DNA of 64,000 bases, taken from assembly GCA_028874905.1 (NCBI GenBank), contig JAPPGZ010000079.1, positions 62,001-126,000 of the forward strand, written 5' to 3'. Source of the DNA: Gemmatimonadota bacterium. Its GTDB lineage: Bacteria; Gemmatimonadota; Gemmatimonadetes; Longimicrobiales; Gaopeijiaceae. The number at the start of each line of letters is the position of its first letter. Position 1 is the stretch's first letter. The position numbers and the translations under genes were made by a program. Shown here piece by piece: positions 25,981 through 34,787 of this stretch. The notes beneath the pieces were generated by a model, which made no database searches, was not told the DNA's origin, and saw only the letters and a program-made list of their open reading frames with translations.

Positions 25981-28232
25981 GGCAGGCCGGAGGGGTGATC
26001 GGCAGGTTGAAACGGGCCGGTCGCCCATGGTCGCTTGCGGTTTGCCTGGCGGTGCCGGTTCTGGCGTCTGGAGGTCCTGCCACGGTCGAGTTGGCGGCGG
26101 CCGTGTCGGCGGCGGCCGGCGCGTCCGACTTGCCGGTGGCCGAATTGCCTGTGCGCGCCGCGCCCGACTCGCCCGTGGCCGATGCCGCCCGGCGCGGCGA
26201 TCTGGCGGCCGTGCGGCGCCTGTTGCGCGAAGGGGCCGACGTGAACGCCGCCCAGGGCGACGGAATGACCGCGCTGCACTGGGCAGCGGAACGCGGGAAC
26301 GGGGAGCTGGCCGAGGTGCTCCTGTATGCGGGCGCGAGGGTCGACGCCGGCACTCGGATCGGGCACTACACGCCGCTTCACCTGGCGGCCCGGGCCGCGC
26401 ACGGGCAGGTCGTGGCGCTTCTGCTCGATGCGGGCAGCGATCCTGAGGCGCGCACTACCAACTCGGGCGCCTCGGCGTTGCATCTGGCCGCTGGCGCGGG
26501 AGACCCGGCGGTGATCGATGCCCTCGTGAAAGCGGGGGCCGACGTGAACGCCCGCGAGACCGCGTGGGGTCAGACGCCGCTGGTGTTTGCGGCGGCCAAC
26601 AACCGGGCCGATGCCATTCGCGTGCTGCTGGATGCCGGGGCGGATCCTGCGCTGGCGGCGCATTCGGTCGATGTGGAGGAGCGTGCCAGCGCGGATCAGG
26701 CCGCCGAGAGGCGCCTTGGCGAGTTCCTGGCGGCGTTCAAGGAGAAGGAGGGGGGAGGCACGGACTGGCAGCCGACCCCGCGCCAGGTGCAGGCGGCGAT
26801 CGAGGCGTCCCGCGAAATCCAGCGCAAATGGCCGGATGTTCCCGATCCGGCGGATGACGGCGAAGAGGACGAAGAAGGCGAAGGTGACGAAGAGGGCGAA
26901 GGTGACGAAGAGGGGGAAGGCAACCCAGGGGAGGCGATCGACACCGCCACCGCGGTCGCCGACACCGCCGCCGATGCCACCGACACCGCCGCCGAGGCCA
27001 CCGACACCGCCGCCGATGCCGAGTCTCCCGCCGACGAGGAACCGCGTCCGATGTCCTACGCGCAACTCGTCGGCTCGTGGGGTGGGCTCACACCGCTTCT
27101 CCACGCGGTTCGGCAGGGCCACAAGGCCGCCGCCGAGGTCCTGCTCGAGGGCGGCGCCGACATCGACCAGCCATCGGCGGGCGACGCGACCACCCCCCTG
27201 CTGATGGCGGCGGTGAACGGACAGTTCGACCTGGCCTTGTGGCTGATCGGCCGCGGTGCCGACCCGAATGCGGCCAGCGCGGCCGGCGCCACGCCGCTCT
27301 TCGCCGTCCTCGAGCGCCAGTGGGCGCCGCGGGCGTCGTACGCGCACCCCACCGAGCATGAACAGCAGGCGGCGACTCACGTGGACGTGCTGGAAGCCCT
27401 GCTCAAGGCCGGAGCGGACCCGAACACGCGGCTCAAGAGTCACCTCTGGTACATGGAGTACACCTTCGGCGTTCTTCGCGGCAGCGGGATCAACCTGCAG
27501 GGAGCGACACCGTTCTGGCGAGCCGCCTACGCCCTCGACGTGGACGCCATGCGGCTGCTCAAGGAGCATGGGGCGGATCCGAACATCGCCACCATGAAGC
27601 CTCCGCAGCGCCGCCGCCGTCCACCCGCCTCCGAGGAGGAGGAGGAGGCTGCGGAGGAGACGAAGAAGGCGGAAGAAGAAGGGACTGAAGCGGGCGAAGC
27701 CCCGAAGCCCAAGGACGCGGAGGCGACTGAACACGAGGAGGCACCCACCACGGGCAATGCGGAAGCGGAGACCGTCGGCGAGGAGGGCGAGGAACCCCGC
27801 CCGGAAGCTGGGAATGCGGAGGAGGACTTGTCAGGCGTGCCGCCCATCCCAGTCGGAGGGCCGCACATGTACCCGATCCATGCGGCTTCGGGCGTAGGGT
27901 ACGGTCAGTCCTTCGCGGGCAATGCGCACCGCCACGTTCCGGACAACTGGCTGGCCGCGGTGAGATTCCTGGTGGAGGAGAGTGGCGCCGACGTCAACGT
28001 GCGTGACGCGAACGCCTATACCGCGCTGCATCACGCCGCCTCGCGGGGCGACAACGAACTGGTTCTCTACCTGGTCGAACACGGCGCCGATGTGACCGTT
28101 GTAAGCCGCAGGGGTCAGACGACAGCTGACATGGCCAACGGCCCGATCCAGCGCCTTCAGCCCTTCCCGGCGACAGTTGCGCTCCTGGAGGAACTCGGAT
28201 CGAAGAACAACCACAAGTGCCTGTCCTGCTGA
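25977..28232 (+). CDS. exported ankyrin-repeat protein with acidic low-complexity linkers
   Basis: This 751-residue ankyrin-repeat protein has a hydrophobic N-terminal segment suggesting export. Repeats are seen at ~60-240 (GMTALHWAAERGNGELAEVL, HYTPLHLAARAAHGQVVALL), ~350-430, ~460-540 and ~645-725 (AYTALHHAASRGDNELVLYL). Between them are low-complexity stretches: DEEGEGDEEGEG and DTAADATDTAAEATDTAAD (about 295-345), and a Glu/Ala/Lys run (about 548-610). It ends KNNHKCLSC. It is the third gene of the cytochrome/DUF1552 operon and may act as a protein-binding scaffold for it. Repeat-driven length variation is likely. Confidence 0.8.
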   Translation: MRQAGGVIGRLKRAGRPWSLAVCLAVPVLASGGPATVELAAAVSAAAGASDLPVAELPVRAAPDSPVADAARRGDLAAVRRLLREGADVNAAQGDGMTALHWAAERGNGELAEVLLYAGARVDAGTRIGHYTPLHLAARAAHGQVVALLLDAGSDPEARTTNSGASALHLAAGAGDPAVIDALVKAGADVNARETAWGQTPLVFAAANNRADAIRVLLDAGADPALAAHSVDVEERASADQAAERRLGEFLAAFKEKEGGGTDWQPTPRQVQAAIEASREIQRKWPDVPDPADDGEEDEEGEGDEEGEGDEEGEGNPGEAIDTATAVADTAADATDTAAEATDTAADAESPADEEPRPMSYAQLVGSWGGLTPLLHAVRQGHKAAAEVLLEGGADIDQPSAGDATTPLLMAAVNGQFDLALWLIGRGADPNAASAAGATPLFAVLERQWAPRASYAHPTEHEQQAATHVDVLEALLKAGADPNTRLKSHLWYMEYTFGVLRGSGINLQGATPFWRAAYALDVDAMRLLKEHGADPNIATMKPPQRRRRPPASEEEEEAAEETKKAEEEGTEAGEAPKPKDAEATEHEEAPTTGNAEAETVGEEGEEPRPEAGNAEEDLSGVPPIPVGGPHMYPIHAASGVGYGQSFAGNAHRHVPDNWLAAVRFLVEESGADVNVRDANAYTALHHAASRGDNELVLYLVEHGADVTVVSRRGQTTADMANGPIQRLQPFPATVALLEELGSKNNHKCLSC
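26871..27017 (+). repeat. coding microsatellite-like tandem repeats in the ankyrin gene
   Basis: Two in-frame tandem arrays are visible. Three 18-bp units of the form GAAGAgGGCGAAGGTGAC run at 26871-26924. Three 21-bp units of the form GCCACCGACACCGCCGCCGA run at 26955-27017. Both keep the reading frame, encoding Glu/Gly/Asp-rich and Asp-Thr-Ala-rich linkers. Unit numbers could vary between strains without breaking the gene. Confidence 0.85.
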
Positions 28233-28287
28233 GGCGCCGCCGCGGGTCCCGCTGAGCGGTCTCTCCCGGGTGCTGCCGAGGGTCTCC

Positions 28288-28911
28288 TCAGGGTGTAATT
28301 CCCAGCGCCTCTGCAACCTCCTGGGCGACCCGCAACTCAAGCACGCCGCGCGACTGGCAGTGGACCATGTTGCCGCTCACGGCGCGGGGCTCTCCGAAAG
28401 CGTCGACGATGGTCAGCACTTCCGTCTCCTCCGGCCCCTTCGCGGTGAGCTTCGTCGATATGGTCAGGGTCACTTCGTACTGGTTCGCCAGTGGTCCGGA
28501 CAGATCGCTGCCGCAATCGACGAAGGTGTTCATCCGGTCACCACCGACCCGGCGGGCAGTGTAGCCGGGATTCCCGATCTCCATGGTCCGCGGGTTGGAT
28601 GACGTCACCGGAATGCCCAGCTCGACGTAGACGCCTCCAAGGGCTCGCCAGGCTACTTCGGCTCCCACGCCGATCGTGCGCACGCCGACCCCCGGCTCAT
28701 TGAAGATCTCGGCACGCCCGTAGTTGCCCACGCGCAGAACCGTGCGCGTCTCGGCAGGGACCACGGGCCCGTCATTCTCGGCGTTCGACGAACCGGAAGG
28801 GCCCGAGGCGCAGCCGATGGTGCCGGCCACGACCGCCACGGCCGTGACGGCGATAAGCCGAAGATGCGAGTGAGTGCTTTTGCGTTGCCGTGAGCGTGTC
28901 GGCTTCATCAT
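28288..28911 (-). CDS. hypothetical lipoprotein
   Basis: This 207-residue protein has a lipoprotein signal: a basic start (MMKPTRSRQRKSTHSHLR), a hydrophobic stretch and the lipobox TIGC. The mature part is mainly beta, with paired Cys (FVDCGSD and MVHCQSRG) likely to form a disulfide. The helix at the end (QEVAEALGITP) is the only clear helical segment. I do not recognise a family. AAAGGG precedes the ATG. A longer upstream reading exists but has no signal-compatible start. Confidence 0.55.
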   Translation of the reverse strand: MMKPTRSRQRKSTHSHLRLIAVTAVAVVAGTIGCASGPSGSSNAENDGPVVPAETRTVLRVGNYGRAEIFNEPGVGVRTIGVGAEVAWRALGGVYVELGIPVTSSNPRTMEIGNPGYTARRVGGDRMNTFVDCGSDLSGPLANQYEVTLTISTKLTAKGPEETEVLTIVDAFGEPRAVSGNMVHCQSRGVLELRVAQEVAEALGITP

Positions 28912-28978
28912 CGGCCCTTTCGGGTTGTGGGGGTACATCGGCCTACGTGGTCTACACCGCAGGTGGCACGGGGGTTCT

Positions 28979-29698
28979 TCACTCTCTCGCCTCCGCCTCG
29001 GACTCGTAGACCTCGATGTCTTCACGCCTGAGAGCGGCCCGGGTCCGGTTCAGCCAGGAGGACCTGCGTACAAGCACCAACTCAAGGTACGGAGGGGCTG
29101 GAACCCCGTCCACGATTCTGATGAAATGGAAGTCGCCGAGTTCGCCCGGGTGGCCGATACCGTACCGGCGCCCCGCCCAGGAGAAACGGATCTCCGGCGT
29201 GCGCTCGAAATCGGCGCGCTTCCAGAACTGCTCGATGTACACCTCGTCCTCGACTGCGTACACGCCCTGGGCAAGGCGGTCGCCGTGCCGGTAGTAGCCG
29301 GGGTCGAAGTCCAGTCCCTGATGGCGCTGGAAGGTGTGTTCCATCGCGTAGTCCACACCCAGCAGGTCGTCGGTGTCGGCGAGCGATTCGAGGTGGTGAC
29401 GCAGTTCGTGTGTCAGGGTCTCCCAGATCTGCTCGTTCCAGTCGAATGTCGGATCGACCGCTGCCAGTGCACGGAAGGACCCCCAATGCAGGAGGACCTG
29501 AGACCGCAGGGTGTCGGGCCCGTCCCAACTCGACGGATAGGACTCGGTCAGGCATTCGCCAAGCGTGTACACGCCGGGGAAGCGTGGGTGGGGGAGCGCT
29601 TCCCGGTGCACGGTCAACCCGTCTACACCCTCCCGGTAGACCACCGGAATGCTCTCGTAGACATGGCGCGACTGCTTTTCGAAGGTCTCGAAGTCCAT
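28979..29698 (-). CDS. zincin-like putative metallopeptidase
   Basis: This 239-residue cytoplasmic protein has an HExxH core, THELRHHLESL, at about residues 95-105. A downstream acidic or His residue in DYAMEHTFQRH could be the third ligand. The N-terminus, FETFEKQSRHVYESIP, resembles the short zincin-like (minimal metallopeptidase) family. The protein has about 100 extra C-terminal residues predicted as beta strands. The substrate is unknown. It lies immediately upstream of, and diverges from, the MFS/oxidase/YcaO operon, so a link with the peptide cluster is possible but unproven. Confidence 0.6.
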   Translation of the reverse strand: MDFETFEKQSRHVYESIPVVYREGVDGLTVHREALPHPRFPGVYTLGECLTESYPSSWDGPDTLRSQVLLHWGSFRALAAVDPTFDWNEQIWETLTHELRHHLESLADTDDLLGVDYAMEHTFQRHQGLDFDPGYYRHGDRLAQGVYAVEDEVYIEQFWKRADFERTPEIRFSWAGRRYGIGHPGELGDFHFIRIVDGVPAPPYLELVLVRRSSWLNRTRAALRREDIEVYESEAEARE

Positions 29699-29808
29699 AT
29701 GGATGGAAATCCCGGGGGATCGATTCGGCCAACTCCGGTAGAGCCAGAGGGCGCGCCGGCAGCCAGGCTCTGCTATGCTCCTTCCTGAACTATCGCGTGG
29801 AGGCGCCC

Positions 29809-31035
29809 TTGCCGGTACCGGGACGCGGCCGTCAGGCCGCCATGATCTTCATCCTCATCACGGTCTTCATCGACGTATTGGGGATAGGGATCATCATCCC
29901 GATTCTCCCGGAGCTGATCAAGGACTTCGCCGGGGGCAGCACGACCCTGGCGGGGCGCTGGTTCGGCGTCCTCGCTTCCACCTACGCGCTGACGCAGTTC
30001 ATCTTCGCACCGGTGCTGGGCGCGCTGTCCGACCGCGTGGGGCGCAGGCCCGTGATCCTGATCTCGCTGTTCGGGCTCGGTGTGGACTACATCATCATGG
30101 GGTATGCTCCGTCGCTGGGCTGGCTCTTCGTGGGCCGGCTGATCGCCGGCGTAATGGGCGCGAGCATCACCACCGCCAACGCCTACATCGCCGACGTGTC
30201 GAAGCCGGAGGACCGGGCGCGCAACTTCGGATTGATCGGCGTGGCCTTTGGCCTGGGCTTCATCTTCGGCCCGGGGCTGGGCGGCATCCTCGGTGGCATC
30301 GACCTGCGGCTTCCCTTCTTCGTCTCGGCGGGGCTCGCGCTGGTGAACTGGCTCTACGGCTTCTTCGTCCTGCCCGAGTCGCTGCCCCCGGAAAAACGGG
30401 ACGCGTTCAGCTGGAAGAAAGCGAATCCGGTCGGCAGCCTCTACGTGCTCGGCTCCTATCCGCTGGTCGCCGGCCTCACGGCCGCGTTTGTTTTCGTCGT
30501 ACTCGCGCAGCGCGGCCTCGAGACGGTCTGGGTCCTCTACACCGGTCACAAGTTCGGCTGGGACGAGCAGATGAACGGTTTCTCGCTCATGCTCGTCGGG
30601 GTGATGGCGGCGATTGTGCAGGGGGGACTGGTGCGTCCGATTGTGGGCAGGCTCGGTGAACGCCGAGCGATCCTGTACGGCCTCGTCGTTGCGGTGATCA
30701 CCTACCTCGGATACGGACTGGCCACCGCGGGATGGATGCTGTTCGCGTTCATCGTCTTCGGCTCCATCGGCGGTGTGGCGGGCCCGGCGATTCAGAGCCT
30801 TGTCGCCGGTACCGTGCCGCCCGAAGACCAGGGGAAGGTGCAGGGGGGCATCACGTCGCTGATGAGCCTGACGAGCATCCTGGCGCCGCTGATCTTCACC
30901 GCGGGACTGTTCAGCTACTTCACTTCGCCGGATGCGCCGATGGATCTGCCGGGGGCGCCGTTCCTGCTCGGGGCGGTGATGTACGCGCTGGCGTTCGTGT
31001 CTCTGCTGCGGCTTTTCCGGAGAATGCCGGGGTAG
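29809..31035 (+). CDS. MFS drug efflux transporter, TetA-like
   Basis: This 408-residue, 12-helix major facilitator is of the tetracycline-resistance (TCR) subgroup. The first helix, FILITVFIDVLGIGIIIPIL, and motif A, GALSDRVGRRPVIL, are diagnostic. I chose a TTG preceded by GGAGG, which gives an N-terminus like other family members; GTG 29797 and ATG 29842 are in-frame alternatives. It is two bases from the flavin oxidase start and is therefore the first gene of the YcaO operon. It may export the mature product or confer self-protection. Confidence 0.85.
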   Translation: MPVPGRGRQAAMIFILITVFIDVLGIGIIIPILPELIKDFAGGSTTLAGRWFGVLASTYALTQFIFAPVLGALSDRVGRRPVILISLFGLGVDYIIMGYAPSLGWLFVGRLIAGVMGASITTANAYIADVSKPEDRARNFGLIGVAFGLGFIFGPGLGGILGGIDLRLPFFVSAGLALVNWLYGFFVLPESLPPEKRDAFSWKKANPVGSLYVLGSYPLVAGLTAAFVFVVLAQRGLETVWVLYTGHKFGWDEQMNGFSLMLVGVMAAIVQGGLVRPIVGRLGERRAILYGLVVAVITYLGYGLATAGWMLFAFIVFGSIGGVAGPAIQSLVAGTVPPEDQGKVQGGITSLMSLTSILAPLIFTAGLFSYFTSPDAPMDLPGAPFLLGAVMYALAFVSLLRLFRRMPG

Positions 31036-31037
31036 GC

Positions 31038-32381
31038 GTGCCAATGGCGAACGACGGTCACCTTCTACCCGGTGCAAGCCGAAGCCCGGAAGACCGCGAG
31101 GCGTATTCCTGCGACTTCGGCAGAATGACCGGGCGGGTGCCGGAAGGGGTCGCCACACCGCAGAGCGTGGCGGAAATGGCAAGCCTCGTGCGCCACGCTT
31201 CGAGACACGGAATCCGGCTGACCATTCGAGGCGCAGGGCACTCGCAAGGCGGACAGACCCTCACGGACTGCGGCGTGGTACTCGACACGACGTGTCTGGA
31301 TGGAATCCGGCCGGCGGGCCCCGGGCTCGTGCGCGCACAGGGTGGCGTGCAGTGGGGTTTGCTGGTCGACACGCTGCGCGCGGAAGGGAGTCTCCCCCGG
31401 GTGCTTCCGGATTTCGGCGCGCTGACCGTCGGTGGAACGCTGTCTGCCGGAGGCCTCGGCACGACTTCGCATCGATACGGAGCCCAGGTCGGACAGGTCG
31501 AGAAGCTCGAGGTGGTGACTGGCACCGGCGAGCGAGTGCGGTGCTCCGCCACCCGGAACGCAGCACTTTTTGATGCCGTGAGGAGTGGTCAGGGGCAGTT
31601 CGGCATCATTGCTGAAGCGTGGATCCGACTCCGCACGGCGGGCAGAAGATTCCGGCAGTATGAGTTGCACTACCACGACTTCGACCGGTTCGCGGACGAC
31701 CTCGAGCACATCGTCGAGACTGACCGCTTCGATCACCTGCGGGGGGAGATGCGGCACGACGAGGACTTGATCGTCCTTCACGCCGGCTTCGAGTATGACG
31801 AGGAGCCCGACGACAAGAGAATGCTGCACGCGCTGGGCCACGACGAAAACGCGTACACAAGGGACATCGCCAGTGTGGGGCGCGCCGGCATGTATCCCCC
31901 ATGGAGCTTCGGCCGAATGTTCTACTACCCATGGCGGGATTGGTTCCTGCCGTGGGAGACCCTGCGAACGGTGCTCGCGCAGCCGTGGCTGGACCCGGAT
32001 TCGGTGCCGCGCAGACCCTGGCGCTGGATCGGGCTATACCCGATGGGACGGGAGGCGATCTCCGCTCCGCTGTTCATGCGTCCGCCCGGAGAGCGGGCCA
32101 TCTCGTACTCGGTCCTGACGGTGATGGCTGAATCCCGGCATGCCCAGGCGGTCGCGCTGGCGCGTCACCTCGAGGAAGTCGACAGAACGCTGGTCGGACT
32201 TGGCGGCAAAAGTTATCTGTCCGGCGGCGTGGGCTATGGCCCCGCGCGGTGGGCGGAACACTACGGGGAAATGCTCGAAAGGGGCGTTTCGTGGAAGCGG
32301 GAATTCGATCCGAAACACGTGTTCTACACGGCGGGTCTGCCTTTCGCGGACCGCTCCGCAGCTGTGCGGCCAGGGGCCTGA
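31038..32381 (+). CDS. FAD-binding PCMH oxidoreductase (cytokinin-dehydrogenase/BBE-like) of the RiPP cluster
   Basis: This 447-residue flavoprotein has a PCMH-type FAD domain at ~30-210 (RGAGHSQGGQ, FGALTVGGTLSAGGLGTTSHRYG) and a C-terminal substrate domain ending FDPKHVFYTAGLPF. The loop RGAGHS matches the site where cytokinin dehydrogenases attach FAD covalently to His (here His68). The cluster lacks the SagB-type FMN dehydrogenase normally used to oxidise azolines to azoles; this enzyme is the natural candidate for that step, by inference only. The start is GTG, two bases after the MFS stop, with ATG 31044 as an alternative. YcaO follows after 24 bp. Confidence 0.82.
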   Translation: MPMANDGHLLPGASRSPEDREAYSCDFGRMTGRVPEGVATPQSVAEMASLVRHASRHGIRLTIRGAGHSQGGQTLTDCGVVLDTTCLDGIRPAGPGLVRAQGGVQWGLLVDTLRAEGSLPRVLPDFGALTVGGTLSAGGLGTTSHRYGAQVGQVEKLEVVTGTGERVRCSATRNAALFDAVRSGQGQFGIIAEAWIRLRTAGRRFRQYELHYHDFDRFADDLEHIVETDRFDHLRGEMRHDEDLIVLHAGFEYDEEPDDKRMLHALGHDENAYTRDIASVGRAGMYPPWSFGRMFYYPWRDWFLPWETLRTVLAQPWLDPDSVPRRPWRWIGLYPMGREAISAPLFMRPPGERAISYSVLTVMAESRHAQAVALARHLEEVDRTLVGLGGKSYLSGGVGYGPARWAEHYGEMLERGVSWKREFDPKHVFYTAGLPFADRSAAVRPGA

Positions 32382-32405
32382 CAAGAAGGGGATATCGAAG
32401 ACAGC

Positions 32406-34748
32406 ATGGTTGAAAAGCAACCGTCACAAGGACATTCCCGCGGACTCCTGAGCCGAACTACGCCCTCCGACCGCGGTCTCATCGAGTTGCCGCGGCTTAC
32501 GCCCCATCTTGGATTCCACGTGATCGACGACGAACAGGTGCTGCTCGTTTCCGAGGCCTTCAACACATTGTTGCGAGGACGGATCCATCGCGCCCTCATG
32601 CCTCTCCTCGACGGGGGCCGCACGGTGCCGGAGATCGTTGCCGCCCTGGCGCCTGCCCATTCGGCACACGATGTGCGGACAGCGATTCTGGCGCTGGCGT
32701 CCCGCGGGTATTTGGTTTCGGGCGACTACAGCATGGCTCCGGGGCGGGCAGCGTACTGGTCCTCATTCGGTGCCTCGCCGCGCTGGGCCGAGCGTCGTCT
32801 GGCAGCGGCTGCCGTGGCGGTGGCCGGGGATGACGGAGTGCTTGCCCGTCGGCTCGGCGGACTCGGCGTTCAAACCGGCCGTCAGGCGGCCGCCGTTCGC
32901 CCTTCCCTGGCCGTGATAGTGTGCGCGGACTACCTGGACGAACGGCACGACTCCATTAATCGGCGGCACCTGGAGTCGCGCACGCCCTGGGTGCTCGTAA
33001 GGCCGAACGGCATGCAGCCGCTGTTCGGACCCGTCTTCCGGCCGGCAGAGGGTGGCGCCTGCTGGGCGTGTCTTGCCTATCGCCTGCGGGGCCACCAGGA
33101 GGTCCACGGCTTCCTGCGCAACCTCCGCATCGAGACATCGGCCGTCGAGCCCCGTGCGGCCGAGCCGGCGGTCGTTGAGGCGGTGTGTGGCCTCGCCGCG
33201 GCCGAAATCGCCAAGTGGCTTGTACTGGAGGACCTGGCGCCCATTCATGAGCGTGCCGTCTCACTGGATATCGCCGCCCACCACAGCGCGCAGCATCCGG
33301 CGATGCGGCGCCCGCAGTGTCTCGCGTGTGGCGACGAGGCCCTGTACCGTGCCGACCGCTCTGCGGAACCGGTGCGGCTGCGGGCCAGTCCCAAGGGCTT
33401 TCGGAATAGCGGAGGCCACCGTTCGGTTCCCCCCGAGGTGACGCTGGCCAGGTACCGCCATCTCGTCAGCCCGGTCACCGGCGTCGTGACGTGGCTGACC
33501 CGCACCGCGGAGGAAACCGATCCCTGGCTTCACGTTTACTGGGCGGGAAGCAATCTCGCGCCGAGAGGCCGCAAGCTCCGTTCATTGCGACGGAGTCTTC
33601 GGAGCAAGAGCGCGGGGAAGGGCAGCTCGCCGCAGCAGTCCGAGGCCAGTGCGCTCTGCGAGGCGGTCGAACGCTATTGCGGCGCCTTTCACGGCGACGA
33701 AATTCGCTCCCGGAAGCGTCTTATGGATTTCGAGAAGGCTGGAGAGGCTGAGGCCATCCCCCCGAACGAGGTGCAGCTCTTCAGCGACCGGCAACTGGAC
33801 GATGCGCAACGGATCAACGCGTGCGGTCATCCCTACAACTTCGTGCCGCCGCGGCTCGATCCGGATGCGGAGATCGACTGGACGCCCGTCTGGTCGCTCA
33901 CGGAGGGGCGGCACCGGTATCTTCCCACGTCGATCCTCTACGGCGTGGTGGAGGCGGGGGAGGGTCACGAGCCCGGGTTCAAGGCGGACTCGAACGGGTG
34001 CGCGGCGGGCAATACGCTCGAGGAAGCCATTCTGCAGGGGTTCCTTGAACTCGTGGAACGCGACGCCTTCGGCATCTGGTGGTACAACCGGCTGCGCCTG
34101 CCGGAGGTGGACCTGACGAGCTTCGGCGACGCTTATCTGGCGTCCGCGCGCGACTACTACCGCCGGCGGAATCGGGAAATCTGGGTGTTGGACGCATCCA
34201 GCGACTTCGGGATTCCGGTCTTCGTGGCCATTTCCCGCAGAACCGACGGGGACACGGAGGATATTATCTACGGGGCCGGTGCGCACATGGATCCGCACAT
34301 CGCCGCCCTTCGCGCGGTTTGCGAGTTGAACCAGTGTCTGCAGTGGATCCTCGGACCTGCCCGGGGCGGGGTTGGCGCTGCCGTCCATGATCCTGTGAGC
34401 GCATCTTGGTGGCGAACGGGCAAGCTGGCGGATCATCCCTACCTGGCACCCGCGCCCGGCGCGGCGCCGCGCGGCAGGTCGGACTACCCGGTCCCCGACA
34501 CGGCGGACACGCGAGACGACGTGGAACACTGCCGAGCGCTGGTCGAAGCCCGCGGCATGGAGTTCCTCGTGCTCGACCAGACGCGGCCTGACATCGGCAT
34601 GCCGGTGGTGCGCGTGATCGTACCGGGCATGCGCCACTTCTGGGAGCGCTTTGCCCCGGGACGACTGTTCGATGTCCCGGTCTCGATGGGTTGGCGGGCG
34701 AACCGCCTTTCGGAGAAGGAACTCAATCCCGTTCCGGTCGTCGCCTGA
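32406..34748 (+). CDS. fused TOMM cyclodehydratase (leader-binding/ThiF-like domain plus YcaO)
   Basis: This 780-residue protein makes azolines from Cys/Ser/Thr by ATP-dependent backbone activation. Residues ~25-110 are a winged-helix leader-binding (RRE) segment, LLDGGRTVPEIVAALA. About 130-320 is a ThiF/E1-like domain with a probable zinc site: Cys219 and Cys222 (CWAC), Cys305 and Cys308 (CLAC). About 345-780 is the YcaO domain, with SEASALCEAVERYCGAF and NTLEEAILQGFLELVERDAF, which hold the Glu residues for Mg-ATP. The protein ends NPVPVVA, a weak form of the C-terminal PxPxP motif. This is the core modifying enzyme of the cluster, and its expected substrate is the divergent NHLP precursor. 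Confidence 0.92.
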   Translation: MVEKQPSQGHSRGLLSRTTPSDRGLIELPRLTPHLGFHVIDDEQVLLVSEAFNTLLRGRIHRALMPLLDGGRTVPEIVAALAPAHSAHDVRTAILALASRGYLVSGDYSMAPGRAAYWSSFGASPRWAERRLAAAAVAVAGDDGVLARRLGGLGVQTGRQAAAVRPSLAVIVCADYLDERHDSINRRHLESRTPWVLVRPNGMQPLFGPVFRPAEGGACWACLAYRLRGHQEVHGFLRNLRIETSAVEPRAAEPAVVEAVCGLAAAEIAKWLVLEDLAPIHERAVSLDIAAHHSAQHPAMRRPQCLACGDEALYRADRSAEPVRLRASPKGFRNSGGHRSVPPEVTLARYRHLVSPVTGVVTWLTRTAEETDPWLHVYWAGSNLAPRGRKLRSLRRSLRSKSAGKGSSPQQSEASALCEAVERYCGAFHGDEIRSRKRLMDFEKAGEAEAIPPNEVQLFSDRQLDDAQRINACGHPYNFVPPRLDPDAEIDWTPVWSLTEGRHRYLPTSILYGVVEAGEGHEPGFKADSNGCAAGNTLEEAILQGFLELVERDAFGIWWYNRLRLPEVDLTSFGDAYLASARDYYRRRNREIWVLDASSDFGIPVFVAISRRTDGDTEDIIYGAGAHMDPHIAALRAVCELNQCLQWILGPARGGVGAAVHDPVSASWWRTGKLADHPYLAPAPGAAPRGRSDYPVPDTADTRDDVEHCRALVEARGMEFLVLDQTRPDIGMPVVRVIVPGMRHFWERFAPGRLFDVPVSMGWRANRLSEKELNPVPVVA

Positions 34749-34787
34749 GCGACACCGGAGAGCAACGCAATTGCGAATGACACCGTT

